Position numbers and translations under genes: made by a program. Source: Pseudonocardia sp. N23 (lineage in GTDB: Bacteria > Actinomycetota > Actinomycetes > Mycobacteriales > Pseudonocardiaceae). Taken from it: a stretch of DNA of 64,000 nucleotides. Below, one piece after another: positions 21,986-29,434 of the stretch. The notes beneath the pieces are model-generated. The model did not search any database and was not told where the DNA came from. It saw only the letters and a program-made list of their open reading frames with translations. Where the stretch lies: assembly GCF_002583555.1 (NCBI RefSeq), contig NZ_BEGX01000028.1, forward strand, positions 111,308-175,307. Direction: 5' to 3'. Every line of letters starts with the position of its first letter. Positions within the stretch are counted from its first letter, which is position 1.

Positions 21986-22366
21986 TCAGGACGGGCGGAC
22001 GATCTCCTGCAGCACCCAGCCGTTGCCGTCGGGGTCGGTGAAGTAGACGAAGTTGCCCCAGGGCTGGGCGTCGACGTCGGAGCACTCGATGCCGCGCCCG
22101 CGCAGGTGGTCGAGGGCGTCGGCGGCGCTGGGGACGACGACCTGGATGCCTTCGAGGCTGCCGGGCGTCATCTCGGTGAGGCCCTTGCCGATCGTGAACG
22201 AGCACGCCGAGCCCTGCGGGGTGATCTGGACGAACCGCACGTCCTCGCTCATCACGTGGTCGTGGTCGAGGGTGAAGCCGACGGTGTCGACGTAGAACTG
22301 CTTCGCGCGCTCGACGTCCGCGACCGGGAGGTGGATGAGCTCGATGCGCCAGTCGGTGATCGGCAT
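21986..22366 (-). CDS. VOC/glyoxalase-fold protein
   Basis: A 126-residue single-domain vicinal-oxygen-chelate protein with two beta-alpha-beta-beta-beta halves: LIHLPVADVERAKQFYVDTVGF at the start, and NFVYFTDPDGNGWVLQE at the end with a likely metal-site Glu. The substrate is unknown. ATG 22366 follows GAGAGGAC. It is convergent with pxpC and divergent from the MerR gene. Confidence 0.85.
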   Translation of the reverse strand: MPITDWRIELIHLPVADVERAKQFYVDTVGFTLDHDHVMSEDVRFVQITPQGSACSFTIGKGLTEMTPGSLEGIQVVVPSAADALDHLRGRGIECSDVDAQPWGNFVYFTDPDGNGWVLQEIVRPS

Positions 22367-22463
22367 GATGCCGTCCTCTCGTCGGTGATCCGGCTGTTCC
22401 CGAATCCGCTGAGCACGACCCTACTGAGACTTGTGGACGGATCCTGGCCACAAGGTGCGACCG

Positions 22464-22486
22464 CTTGACCTTTCCCCCGGGTCAAG
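22464..22486 (+). promoter_or_regulatory. MerR-type operator/promoter
   Basis: Arms CTTGACC (22464-22470) and GGTCAAG (22480-22486) surround 9 bp. The left arm contains the -35 TTGACC; a weak -10 (GACGCT, 22490-22495) follows after 19 bp, the long spacer typical of MerR-controlled promoters. Transcription would begin at or near the ATG at 22502, so the message is probably leaderless and autoregulated. Confidence 0.65.
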
Positions 22487-22501
22487 GTCGACGCTTGCGT
22501 C

Positions 22502-23341
22502 ATGGACGAGGACCTCCTGACGATCGGGGCCTTCTCACGGGCGACCCTGCTGTCGCCGAAGGCGCTGCGCGGCTACCACGACTCGGGGCTGCTCGTGCCT
22601 GCCGTCGTCGACGCGCGGACCGGCTACCGCGGCTACAGCCGGGTGCAGCTCGGCGACGCCGGCGTGATCCGGGCGCTGCGGCAGCTGGACGTGCCGTTGC
22701 CCGAGATCGCGCGGGTGCTGGCGGCGCGCGACCCCGTCGAGACCAGGGCGGTGCTCGCCCACCACCGCGACCGGATGCGGGCGCAGCTGGCCCGTACCGA
22801 GCAGATCCTCGGTGAGGTCGACTCGCTGCTCACCGACCCGTCGACGCTGACCCGCCACGCCGTCGTCGAACGCGACGAGCCCGCCCTGCCGGTGATCGCC
22901 CGCAGCGGCTCGTGCCGCGAGGAGGAGTTCTCCGGGGTCATCGGCGACGCCTTCCCGCGGCTGGTGGCGTTGCTGGCCGGGCAGGGCGTCGAGCCGGCGG
23001 GGCCGCTCGGGGCACTGTTCCCGGCCGAGTTCTCCGACGATCCCGCCGACGTCACCGTCTACCTGCCGCTGCCCGCCGGCGTGACGGTCGCCGGCGGCGA
23101 CGGGTGCTCGGCGCAGCTGCTCCCGGCCGCCCGGCTGGCGGTCGTGACGTTCGTCGGCCCCTACACCGAGCTGTCGGAGGGGTACCGCTCGCTGGGCGCG
23201 TGGCTGGCCGGCGCCCGGGTGCCCGTCGCCGGCCCGGTCCGGGAGTCCTACCTGGTCGGGCCGGGTGACGGAGAGCCCGAGTCCGCATATCGCACCGAGA
23301 TCGGCTGGCCGTTGGGCCGGCCGGAGAGGACGGAGTCATGA
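22502..23341 (+). CDS. MerR-family regulator with GyrI-like effector domain
   Basis: A 279-residue regulator. An N-terminal MerR helix-turn-helix (LTIGAFSRATLLSPKALRGYHDSGLL, then RGYSRVQLGDAGVIRALRQLDVPL) is followed by a linker coiled coil and a C-terminal GyrI/SOUL-like ligand domain of the BmrR type (VTVYLPLP, VVTFVGPYTEL, PVRESYLVGP). It probably senses a small hydrophobic or cationic molecule. It overlaps the following VOC gene (ATGA) and carries a MerR-type operator just before its own start. Confidence 0.9.
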   Translation: MDEDLLTIGAFSRATLLSPKALRGYHDSGLLVPAVVDARTGYRGYSRVQLGDAGVIRALRQLDVPLPEIARVLAARDPVETRAVLAHHRDRMRAQLARTEQILGEVDSLLTDPSTLTRHAVVERDEPALPVIARSGSCREEEFSGVIGDAFPRLVALLAGQGVEPAGPLGALFPAEFSDDPADVTVYLPLPAGVTVAGGDGCSAQLLPAARLAVVTFVGPYTELSEGYRSLGAWLAGARVPVAGPVRESYLVGPGDGEPESAYRTEIGWPLGRPERTES

Positions 23342-23697
23342 CGTTGCAGATGGGTGGGGTCACGTTCGACTGCGAGAGCCCGCTGAAGCTGGCCGGGTTC
23401 TGGTCGGAGGCCACGGGCCGGCCGGTGGACGCGATGTCGAACGACGAGTACGCCATGGTCGGCCGGGAGAACCCCGGAGCGTTGCCGCCGATGATGTTCC
23501 TGCGCGTTCCGGAGGGGAAGACCGCGAAGAACCGTTGCCATCTCGACCTGCACAGCTCTGACCGGGAGGCCGAGGTGCTGCGACTGGTGGAGCTGGGCGC
23601 CGAGCGCGTCGAGGACCACGAGCTGGCCGAGTTCGGCCTGACGTGGACGGTGCTGCGCGACCCCTCGGGCAACGAGTTCTGCATCGCCCAGGACTGA
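23338..23697 (+). CDS. VOC/glyoxalase-fold protein coupled to MerR gene
   Basis: A 119-residue protein with the glyoxalase-like pattern of actinobacterial VOC proteins (VTFDCESPLKLAGFWSEATG, KNRCHLDLHSSD, WTVLRDPSGNEFCIAQD). Its ATG overlaps the MerR stop, so it is very likely co-regulated and may bind or modify the same compound. Exact substrate unknown. Confidence 0.83.
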   Translation: MTLQMGGVTFDCESPLKLAGFWSEATGRPVDAMSNDEYAMVGRENPGALPPMMFLRVPEGKTAKNRCHLDLHSSDREAEVLRLVELGAERVEDHELAEFGLTWTVLRDPSGNEFCIAQD

Positions 23698-23739
23698 CCT
23701 GTGGGCAGCGGGGTCGGCTCACGAACGAGGCGGGGCCGC

Positions 23740-25215
23740 TCACCAGCGGGACGGAGTCGCGAGTCGGGTCGGGCCGGTGCGCCCGCGCAGGGTGACCGCG
23801 TCGCCGAGGCTCCAGTGCGCGGCCTCCGCCGGGTCCGCGGCGGCGACCGTGGCGCCCGCCGCGAGCACCCGCCCCTCGGTCGACTTGGCCAGCTCGGTGA
23901 GCCGGGCCGCCTCGTTCACCGGGTCGCCGATCACCGTGTACTCGTAGCGGCGCGGGTCGCCGACGTTGCCCGCCACCGCGTCCCCGGCAGACACCCCGAT
24001 GCCTGTCTCGCACCCCGGCAGCTGCGCGCGAAGCCGCTCCGCGAGGGTGCGGGCGGCGCACAGCGCGCGCCCGTCGGGGTCGTCGAGTGACGCGGGGGCA
24101 CCGAAGACGGCGAGCGCGGCGTCACCCTCGAACTTGTTGATCCAGCCGCCGCAGCTCTCCACGACCTCGACGACGATCCCGAAGAACCGGTTGAGCAGGG
24201 CGACGACCTCGGTCGGAGGCCGGCGCGCGGCCAGCTCCGTCGACCCGACGAGGTCGACGAACAGCACCGCGACGTGCCGCACCTCCCCGCCGAGCTCGAC
24301 CTCACCGGCCGCCGCGGCCAGCGATGCGACGTCACGCCCGACCTGCCGGCCGAACAGGTCACGCAGCCGCTCCCGCTCGCCCAGCCCCTCGGCCATCGTG
24401 TTGAAGCCGGCCTGCAGCAGGCCCAGCTCGGTGCCGTCGTAGACGGGGACGCGGGCGTCGAGGTCGCCGCCCTCGACGCGGTGCAGCGCGCGGCGGACCG
24501 CGGTGACCGGGTCGGCGACGGCCCGTGCGGCACCGACCGTCGTCAGGAAACCGGCGAACAGGGCGACGAGCCCGACCGCGATCATGATCGTCGCGAGCTG
24601 GGTCGCGGGAACGTCCTGGAAGACCAGCGCCGAGACCGCCGACAGGATCAGCCCGACGACCGGCACAGCGGTGCCCAAGGCCCAGAACAGCACCGAGCGC
24701 ACCAGGACCCCGAACCGCATCCGTCGCCGCGGCGGCCGGGCGGCCAGCACCCGGGCGGCGGCGGGACGCAGGATGCGTTCGGCGAACAGGTAGGAGAGCG
24801 CGGTCGTGGTGATGCCGCCGATGAGGATCGTCTCGCCGACGGTGAGCGCGAGCCGCCACGAGTACTGCAGGTTGACCAGCACGAACAGCACCATCGCGCC
24901 GAACCACAGCACGGCCTGGACGGTCGCGAGCCGCAGCGGGCCGTAGAGGACGAGGCGGCGCTCGTCGTCGTCGCGGCGCACGCGCAGCAGCAGCCCGCCC
25001 CACACGAGCCCGATCGGCAGCGACACCAGCAGGTACCCGGCCAGGATCAGCAGGTTGACGACGCGGATGCGCCCGACGTCGTCGACATCGCCGGTGGGCA
25101 GCACCCACGCGGCCAGCACGACGACGATCGCGGTCCCGGTCAGGTTCGCGGTCGCGACGACGACGCCGAGCAGCAGCCGGACCGGCCGGCCGACGACCGA
25201 CCGCCCGGGCTTCAT
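23740..25215 (-). CDS. Membrane class III adenylate cyclase with HAMP domain
   Basis: A 491-residue protein: six predicted membrane segments (residues about 10-270), a HAMP linker (ARAVADPVTAVRRALHRVEGGDLDARVPVYDGTELGLL), then a class III cyclase domain. Catalytic residues visible: metal Asp in LFVDLVGSTEL, Lys and second Asp in NKFEGDAALAVFG, Asp in YTVIGDPVNEAARL, and the transition-state Asn/Arg in NEAAR. The architecture matches mycobacterial Rv1318c/Rv1319c/Rv1320c/Rv3645. It makes cAMP from ATP at the inner face of the membrane; the signal is unknown. Confidence 0.93.
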   Translation of the reverse strand: MKPGRSVVGRPVRLLLGVVVATANLTGTAIVVVLAAWVLPTGDVDDVGRIRVVNLLILAGYLLVSLPIGLVWGGLLLRVRRDDDERRLVLYGPLRLATVQAVLWFGAMVLFVLVNLQYSWRLALTVGETILIGGITTTALSYLFAERILRPAAARVLAARPPRRRMRFGVLVRSVLFWALGTAVPVVGLILSAVSALVFQDVPATQLATIMIAVGLVALFAGFLTTVGAARAVADPVTAVRRALHRVEGGDLDARVPVYDGTELGLLQAGFNTMAEGLGERERLRDLFGRQVGRDVASLAAAAGEVELGGEVRHVAVLFVDLVGSTELAARRPPTEVVALLNRFFGIVVEVVESCGGWINKFEGDAALAVFGAPASLDDPDGRALCAARTLAERLRAQLPGCETGIGVSAGDAVAGNVGDPRRYEYTVIGDPVNEAARLTELAKSTEGRVLAAGATVAAADPAEAAHWSLGDAVTLRGRTGPTRLATPSRW

Positions 25216-25235
25216 GGCGCCGGAGTGTAAGGGGC

Positions 25236-26063
25236 TCAGGCGGTGCGCACCGTCGCCCGCAGGTGTTCGACCTTGCCCGCGACGCCCAGGTCCCAGCCGT
25301 CCGCGGTTCGGCGGGTGCGCAGTGAGACCCGCGACGGCAGCCGCAGCGGCTTGCGGAACTCGACGTCGTAGGCCATCGCGTCGTCGAGTCGGCCCTGCAT
25401 CGATGCCAGCGCCCGCGCGGCCGTCCACATGCCGTGGGCGATCGCCGTCGGGAAACCGAAGGCCTTGGCGCTCAACGGGTGCAGGTGGATCGGGTTGACG
25501 TCGCCGCTGACGGCGGCGTAGCGGCGGCCGGTGTCGGCGGGGACGAGCCACTGCGCGGCGGCCGGTTCGCCGGACACGTCGGGCAGCTCCTCGGCCGCGG
25601 CCGCGATCGCACCGGCAGGGGCCGTCGCACCTCGGGCGAGGTAGGTGCTCCGACCGGACCAGACGGGCGCACCCTCGACCGCCACGTCGGTGACCAGGTC
25701 GACCTGCGCCCCCTTCGGGTGTGGGACGAACCTCTCGGCGTGCACCGCGATCCGCAGCAGCTCACCGGCGTCGACCGCCCGGGTGGCGACGATCCTGTTG
25801 CGCACGTGGACGAGTCCGGGCAGCGGCAACGGGAACGTCCGGCGGGCCATGAGCTCGACCTGCAACGCGAACCCGAGCACGTGCGGGTAGGTCAGCGGCA
25901 GCGTGTCCGACAGGGCGAACCCGCAGACCCGGGCGTAGTCGGCGACGTGCCCGCGGTCGACGAGGACGTCGTCGCGCACGACCTCGTCGGCGGGCAGCGT
26001 GGTGCCGCGGCCGGGCAGCACCGCCCCGACGGCAGCCTTGGCGTACAACGGCGCGAGCGACAT
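25236..26063 (-). CDS. MaoC-like (R)-hydroxyacyl dehydratase (HtdX-like)
   Basis: A 275-residue double-hotdog hydratase. The C-terminal half has the hydratase-2 motif: GDVNPIHLHPLSAKAFGFPTAIAHG, with the catalytic Asp and His. It would interconvert (R)-3-hydroxyacyl and enoyl thioesters. ATG 26063 overlaps the FabG4 stop as TGATG. Position and neighbours match M. tuberculosis Rv0241c-Rv0244c, where HtdX, FabG4, FadA2 and FadE5 are adjacent. Confidence 0.9.
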   Translation of the reverse strand: MSLAPLYAKAAVGAVLPGRGTTLPADEVVRDDVLVDRGHVADYARVCGFALSDTLPLTYPHVLGFALQVELMARRTFPLPLPGLVHVRNRIVATRAVDAGELLRIAVHAERFVPHPKGAQVDLVTDVAVEGAPVWSGRSTYLARGATAPAGAIAAAAEELPDVSGEPAAAQWLVPADTGRRYAAVSGDVNPIHLHPLSAKAFGFPTAIAHGMWTAARALASMQGRLDDAMAYDVEFRKPLRLPSRVSLRTRRTADGWDLGVAGKVEHLRATVRTA

Positions 26064-27442
26064 CAGGCCCCCAGGATCGACTGGCCGCACACCCGCACGA
26101 CCTGCCCGTTCACCGCGCCCGACGAGGCCTGGCCCAGCCAGCCGATCGTCTCGGCGACGTCGACGGGCAGCCCGCCCTGGCGCAGGCTGTTGACCCGGCG
26201 GCCCGCCTCGCGCGTCCCGACGGGCATCTTGGCGGTCATCTCGGTCTCGATGAACCCAGGCGCCACGGCGTTGATCGTCGCGCCGTGCTCGGCGAACCGG
26301 GGCGCGAGGGCCCGGACCATGCCGATGATCCCGGCCTTGGACGCCGCGTAGTTGGTCTGGCCGCGGTTGCCCGCGATCCCGCTCTGCGACGAGACGCAGA
26401 CGATGCGGGCGTCGGGGCCGAGCAGGTCGGGCGCGGCGAGCAGGGCCTCGTTGATCGTGAGCTGGGCGCCCAGGTTCACGCCGAGCACCGAGTTCCAGCG
26501 CTCGTCGTCCATGTTGGCCAGCAGCTTGTCGCGGGTGATCCCGGCGTTGTGGACGACGAGGTCCACCCGGCCGTGCCGCTCCTGCAGGAAGCCGGTCAGC
26601 CGGGACGCGGCGTCCGGCGCCGTGATGTCGAGCTGCAGCGCCGTGCCGCCGGTGCGGTTGGCCACGGCCGCAAGGCCTTCACCGGCGGCCGGGACGTCGA
26701 CGGCGACGATCGTCGCGCCGTCGCGGGCCAGGGTGTCGGCGATGGCGGCGCCGATCCCGCGCGCGGCCCCGGTGACGACGGCGATCCGCCCGGCCAAGGG
26801 GCGCACCGGGTCGATCGGGTCGTCCATACCCGCGGGGTCGACGGGTTCGCCCGCCGGGACGCCGAGGTGCACGACCTGCCCGTCCACGTAGGCCGAGCGC
26901 GCGGACAGGAAGAACCGCACGCTGGAGTCGACGGTCGCGGGCGCGGCGTCCGGGTCGACGATCAACAGGTTCGCCGTCGCCCCCGCCCGCAGCTCCTTGC
27001 CGATCGACCGCACGAGCCCGTCGAGGGCCTGTGCCACGGCAGCGCCTTCGGCGCCCTGTGAGTGGCGATAGTCGCTGTGGCGACTATCGCCACTCACGGG
27101 GCCCAGGAGCAGGAGCCGGCCGGACGGGGCGAGCTTGCGTACAGCGGGGGTCAGGATGCGCTGGGCCGCGGCGAGGTCCGCGAGCGTCGTGATCTCCGTG
27201 AGGTCGACGACGACGGCCGCGAGCTTGTCCTCGCCCGGCTCCGTGACGACCGGCGCGCCTTCCTCCTCGATCAGCGCCGTGATCGGCGTGACGAACCGCC
27301 CGGCGCCGACCGCCGCGACGAGCGCCGGGCCGTCGAGCAGCGGCTGGCCGGGCTCGTAGCGGCGCAGGACCGGGATGCGCGGGGCACCCAGGCGCCGGGC
27401 GAGACCCGTGTTGGACCAGTTCCGCAGGGTGTCCGTGGGCAT
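26063..27442 (-). CDS. fabG4: FabG4-type 3-oxoacyl-thioester reductase
   Basis: A 459-residue two-domain reductase like mycobacterial FabG4 (454 residues): an N-terminal flavodoxin-like domain without the SDR nucleotide motif, then an SDR ketoreductase domain from about 215 with TGAARGIG (224-231), HNAG (298-301), catalytic Ser352, Tyr365 and Lys369. It reduces 3-oxoacyl-CoA/ACP. Residues 116-128 (VSGDSRHSDYRHS) come from a 40-bp palindrome at 27058-27097, so this loop looks inserted in the first domain. Overlaps both neighbours as TGATG. Confidence 0.93.
   Translation of the reverse strand: MPTDTLRNWSNTGLARRLGAPRIPVLRRYEPGQPLLDGPALVAAVGAGRFVTPITALIEEEGAPVVTEPGEDKLAAVVVDLTEITTLADLAAAQRILTPAVRKLAPSGRLLLLGPVSGDSRHSDYRHSQGAEGAAVAQALDGLVRSIGKELRAGATANLLIVDPDAAPATVDSSVRFFLSARSAYVDGQVVHLGVPAGEPVDPAGMDDPIDPVRPLAGRIAVVTGAARGIGAAIADTLARDGATIVAVDVPAAGEGLAAVANRTGGTALQLDITAPDAASRLTGFLQERHGRVDLVVHNAGITRDKLLANMDDERWNSVLGVNLGAQLTINEALLAAPDLLGPDARIVCVSSQSGIAGNRGQTNYAASKAGIIGMVRALAPRFAEHGATINAVAPGFIETEMTAKMPVGTREAGRRVNSLRQGGLPVDVAETIGWLGQASSGAVNGQVVRVCGQSILGA
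27058..27097. repeat. Family A palindrome, copy 2, inside fabG4
   Basis: Perfect inverted repeat with arms GTGAGTGGCGATAGTCG (27058-27074) and its complement (27081-27097) around CTGTGG. It differs from copy 1 (315-354) at two arm positions, and both changes are matched on the opposite arm. It is read in the same phase as copy 1. Confidence 0.9.
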
Positions 27443-28722
27443 CAGGCACCTTCCAGGATCGCGACGACGCCCTGGCCGCCCGCGGCGCAGATCGAGATGA
27501 GGCCGCGGCTGCCGGGGCCCTTCTCGTGCAACAGCTTCGCCAGCGTCGCGACGATCCGGCCGCCGGTCGCGGCGAACGGGTGCCCCGCGGCGAGCGAGGA
27601 GCCGGTGACGTTGAGACGGGACCGGTCGATCGCGCCGAGCGGGGCGTCGAGACCCAGGCGCTCCTTGGCGAACGCGGGGTCCTCCCATGCCTTGGTCGTC
27701 GCCAGCACGGTGGAGGCGAAGGCCTCGTGAATCTCGTAGAAGTCGAAGTCCTGCAACGTGAGACCGGTGCGCTCCAGCAGCCGCGGGACGGCGAACACCG
27801 GTGCGGTGAGCAGCCCGTCGCGGCCGTGGACGTAGTCGACGGCGGCGGTCTCGGCGTCGACGACGTGGGCCAGGACCGGGAGCCGGTGCGCGGCGGCCCA
27901 CTCGTCGGACCCGAGCAGGACGAGCGCGGCGCCGTCGGTGAGCGGCGTCGAGTTGCCGGCGGTCATCGTGGCGTCCTCGCCCTTACCGAAGACCGCCTTG
28001 AGCTTCGCCAAGGCCTCGACCGACGAGTCGGGCCGGAGGTTGTCGTCGCGGGTCAGGCCCAGGTACGGGGTGACCAGGTCGTCGAAGAAGCCGCGCTCGT
28101 AGGCGGCGGCGAGGTTGCGGTGCGAGGCGGCGGCGAGCTCGTCCTGGGCCTCGCGCGAGACACCCCACTCCTTGGCGGTGATCGCGGCGTGCTCGCCCAT
28201 CGAGAGCCCGGTGCGCGGCTCGGCGTTGCGCGGGATCTCGGGCACGATCTGCCCCGGCCGCAGCTTGCCGACGAGCTTGACGCGGTCGCCGAGGGTGCGC
28301 GCCGAGTTGAGCGCGACGAGCACCTTGCGCAGGTCCTCGTTGACGGCGATCGGCGCGTCGGAGGCGGTGTCGACGCCGCCCGCGACGCCGGACTCGATCT
28401 GCCCGAGCGCGATCTTGTTCGCGACAGCCATCGTGGCCTGTAGGCCGGTGCCGCAGGCCTGCGCGATGTCGTAGGCGGGCGTCGACGGCGCGAGCCGGCT
28501 GCCGAGGACGGCCTCGCGGGTGAGGTTGAAGTCGCGAGAGTGCTTGAGGACGGCCCCGGCGACGACCTCGCCGAGCCGTTCACCGGACAGGCCGAAGCGG
28601 GCGACGAGCCCGTCGAGGGTCGCGGTGAGCATGTCGAGGTTGGAGGCCCGTGCGTAGCGCTTGTGGGCGCGGGCGAACGGGATGCGGTTGCCGCCGATGA
28701 CGGCGGCGCGCCTGGCAGGCAT
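27442..28722 (-). CDS. Acetyl-CoA acyltransferase (thiolase), FadA2-like
   Basis: A 426-residue thiolase for acyl-CoA chain cleavage or condensation. Catalytic features: nucleophilic Cys in AQACGTGLQA (about residue 88), MSMGEHA-like TGLSMGEHA, the His motif DFYEIHEAFA, GHPFAATGGR, and the second Cys in CAAGGQGVV. ATG 28722 follows GAGGAGAA at good spacing. First gene of the minus-strand fabG4 operon and divergent from the TetR gene, matching FadA2 (Rv0243) in the mycobacterial locus. Confidence 0.93.
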   Translation of the reverse strand: MPARRAAVIGGNRIPFARAHKRYARASNLDMLTATLDGLVARFGLSGERLGEVVAGAVLKHSRDFNLTREAVLGSRLAPSTPAYDIAQACGTGLQATMAVANKIALGQIESGVAGGVDTASDAPIAVNEDLRKVLVALNSARTLGDRVKLVGKLRPGQIVPEIPRNAEPRTGLSMGEHAAITAKEWGVSREAQDELAAASHRNLAAAYERGFFDDLVTPYLGLTRDDNLRPDSSVEALAKLKAVFGKGEDATMTAGNSTPLTDGAALVLLGSDEWAAAHRLPVLAHVVDAETAAVDYVHGRDGLLTAPVFAVPRLLERTGLTLQDFDFYEIHEAFASTVLATTKAWEDPAFAKERLGLDAPLGAIDRSRLNVTGSSLAAGHPFAATGGRIVATLAKLLHEKGPGSRGLISICAAGGQGVVAILEGA

Positions 28723-28779
28723 GTGGTTCTCCTCTGATGCTGGGGTGCCCCGGCGTACCCGTCGGTAGCTGATACTCAA

Positions 28780-28792
28780 AGTACACGGTACT
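28780..28792. promoter_or_regulatory. Candidate TetR operator
   Basis: Dyad AGTAC-ACG-GTACT lies 10 bp before the TetR start and 58 bp from the thiolase start, in the divergent promoter region. It is a plausible site for the adjacent TetR to control both transcription units. Confidence 0.5.
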
Positions 28793-28801
28793 GTCGGTCC
28801 C

Positions 28802-29434
28802 GTGAAGTCAGTCCGCGACCGCCGCGACAGCCGCTGGGACACCCACCGCGAACAGCGGCGGGCCGAGCTCGTCGCGGCCGCCATCGAGGCGGTCCGGACA
28901 CACGGCGCGGGCGTCGGCATGGACGACGTCGCCGCAGCGGCCGGAACGTCGAAAACCGTGGTGTACCGGCACTTCCAGGACCGGACGGGCCTCTACGTCG
29001 CGGTGTGCGAGGCCGTCGCCGCGACGCTGGTGACGCGCATCCGCGCCGCCGTCGACACGGCCCGCGAGGAGACCGGCAGCCCGCACGCCATGGTCGCCGC
29101 CGGCATCGACGCCTACCTGTGGCTGATCGAGAACGACCGCGAGGTGTACCGGTTCGTGGTACACCGCCCCCTGCTCGACACCGGTACGACGGACCCTGTG
29201 ACGGATCTGACGACGGTCATCGGCGACCACGTCGCCCTCGTGATCGACGCGGCGGTGCACGACGAGAGAGCCGCCCGCTCCTGGGGCCACGGCATCGTCG
29301 GCCTGGTCCGCGGCGCCGCCGACGACTGGCTCGCCCGCCCCGACGGAACGACCCGCGCCGAGCTCACTGCCCGGCTGACCGATCTCGCGTGGACCGGGCT
29401 CGCCGGCCTGCGCACCCCGGAGGTGACCCCGTGA
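28802..29434 (+). CDS. TetR-family regulator of the acyl-CoA locus
   Basis: A 210-residue TetR-type regulator with the helix-turn-helix GMDDVAAAAGTSKTVVYRHFQDRTGLYVAV and a diverse ligand domain. The start is GTG 28802. Its stop overlaps the GTG of the acyl-CoA dehydrogenase gene (GTGA), and it is divergent from the thiolase operon, so it probably represses the whole fatty-acyl locus, with an acyl-CoA as inducer (inference). Confidence 0.9.
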   Translation: MKSVRDRRDSRWDTHREQRRAELVAAAIEAVRTHGAGVGMDDVAAAAGTSKTVVYRHFQDRTGLYVAVCEAVAATLVTRIRAAVDTAREETGSPHAMVAAGIDAYLWLIENDREVYRFVVHRPLLDTGTTDPVTDLTTVIGDHVALVIDAAVHDERAARSWGHGIVGLVRGAADDWLARPDGTTRAELTARLTDLAWTGLAGLRTPEVTP

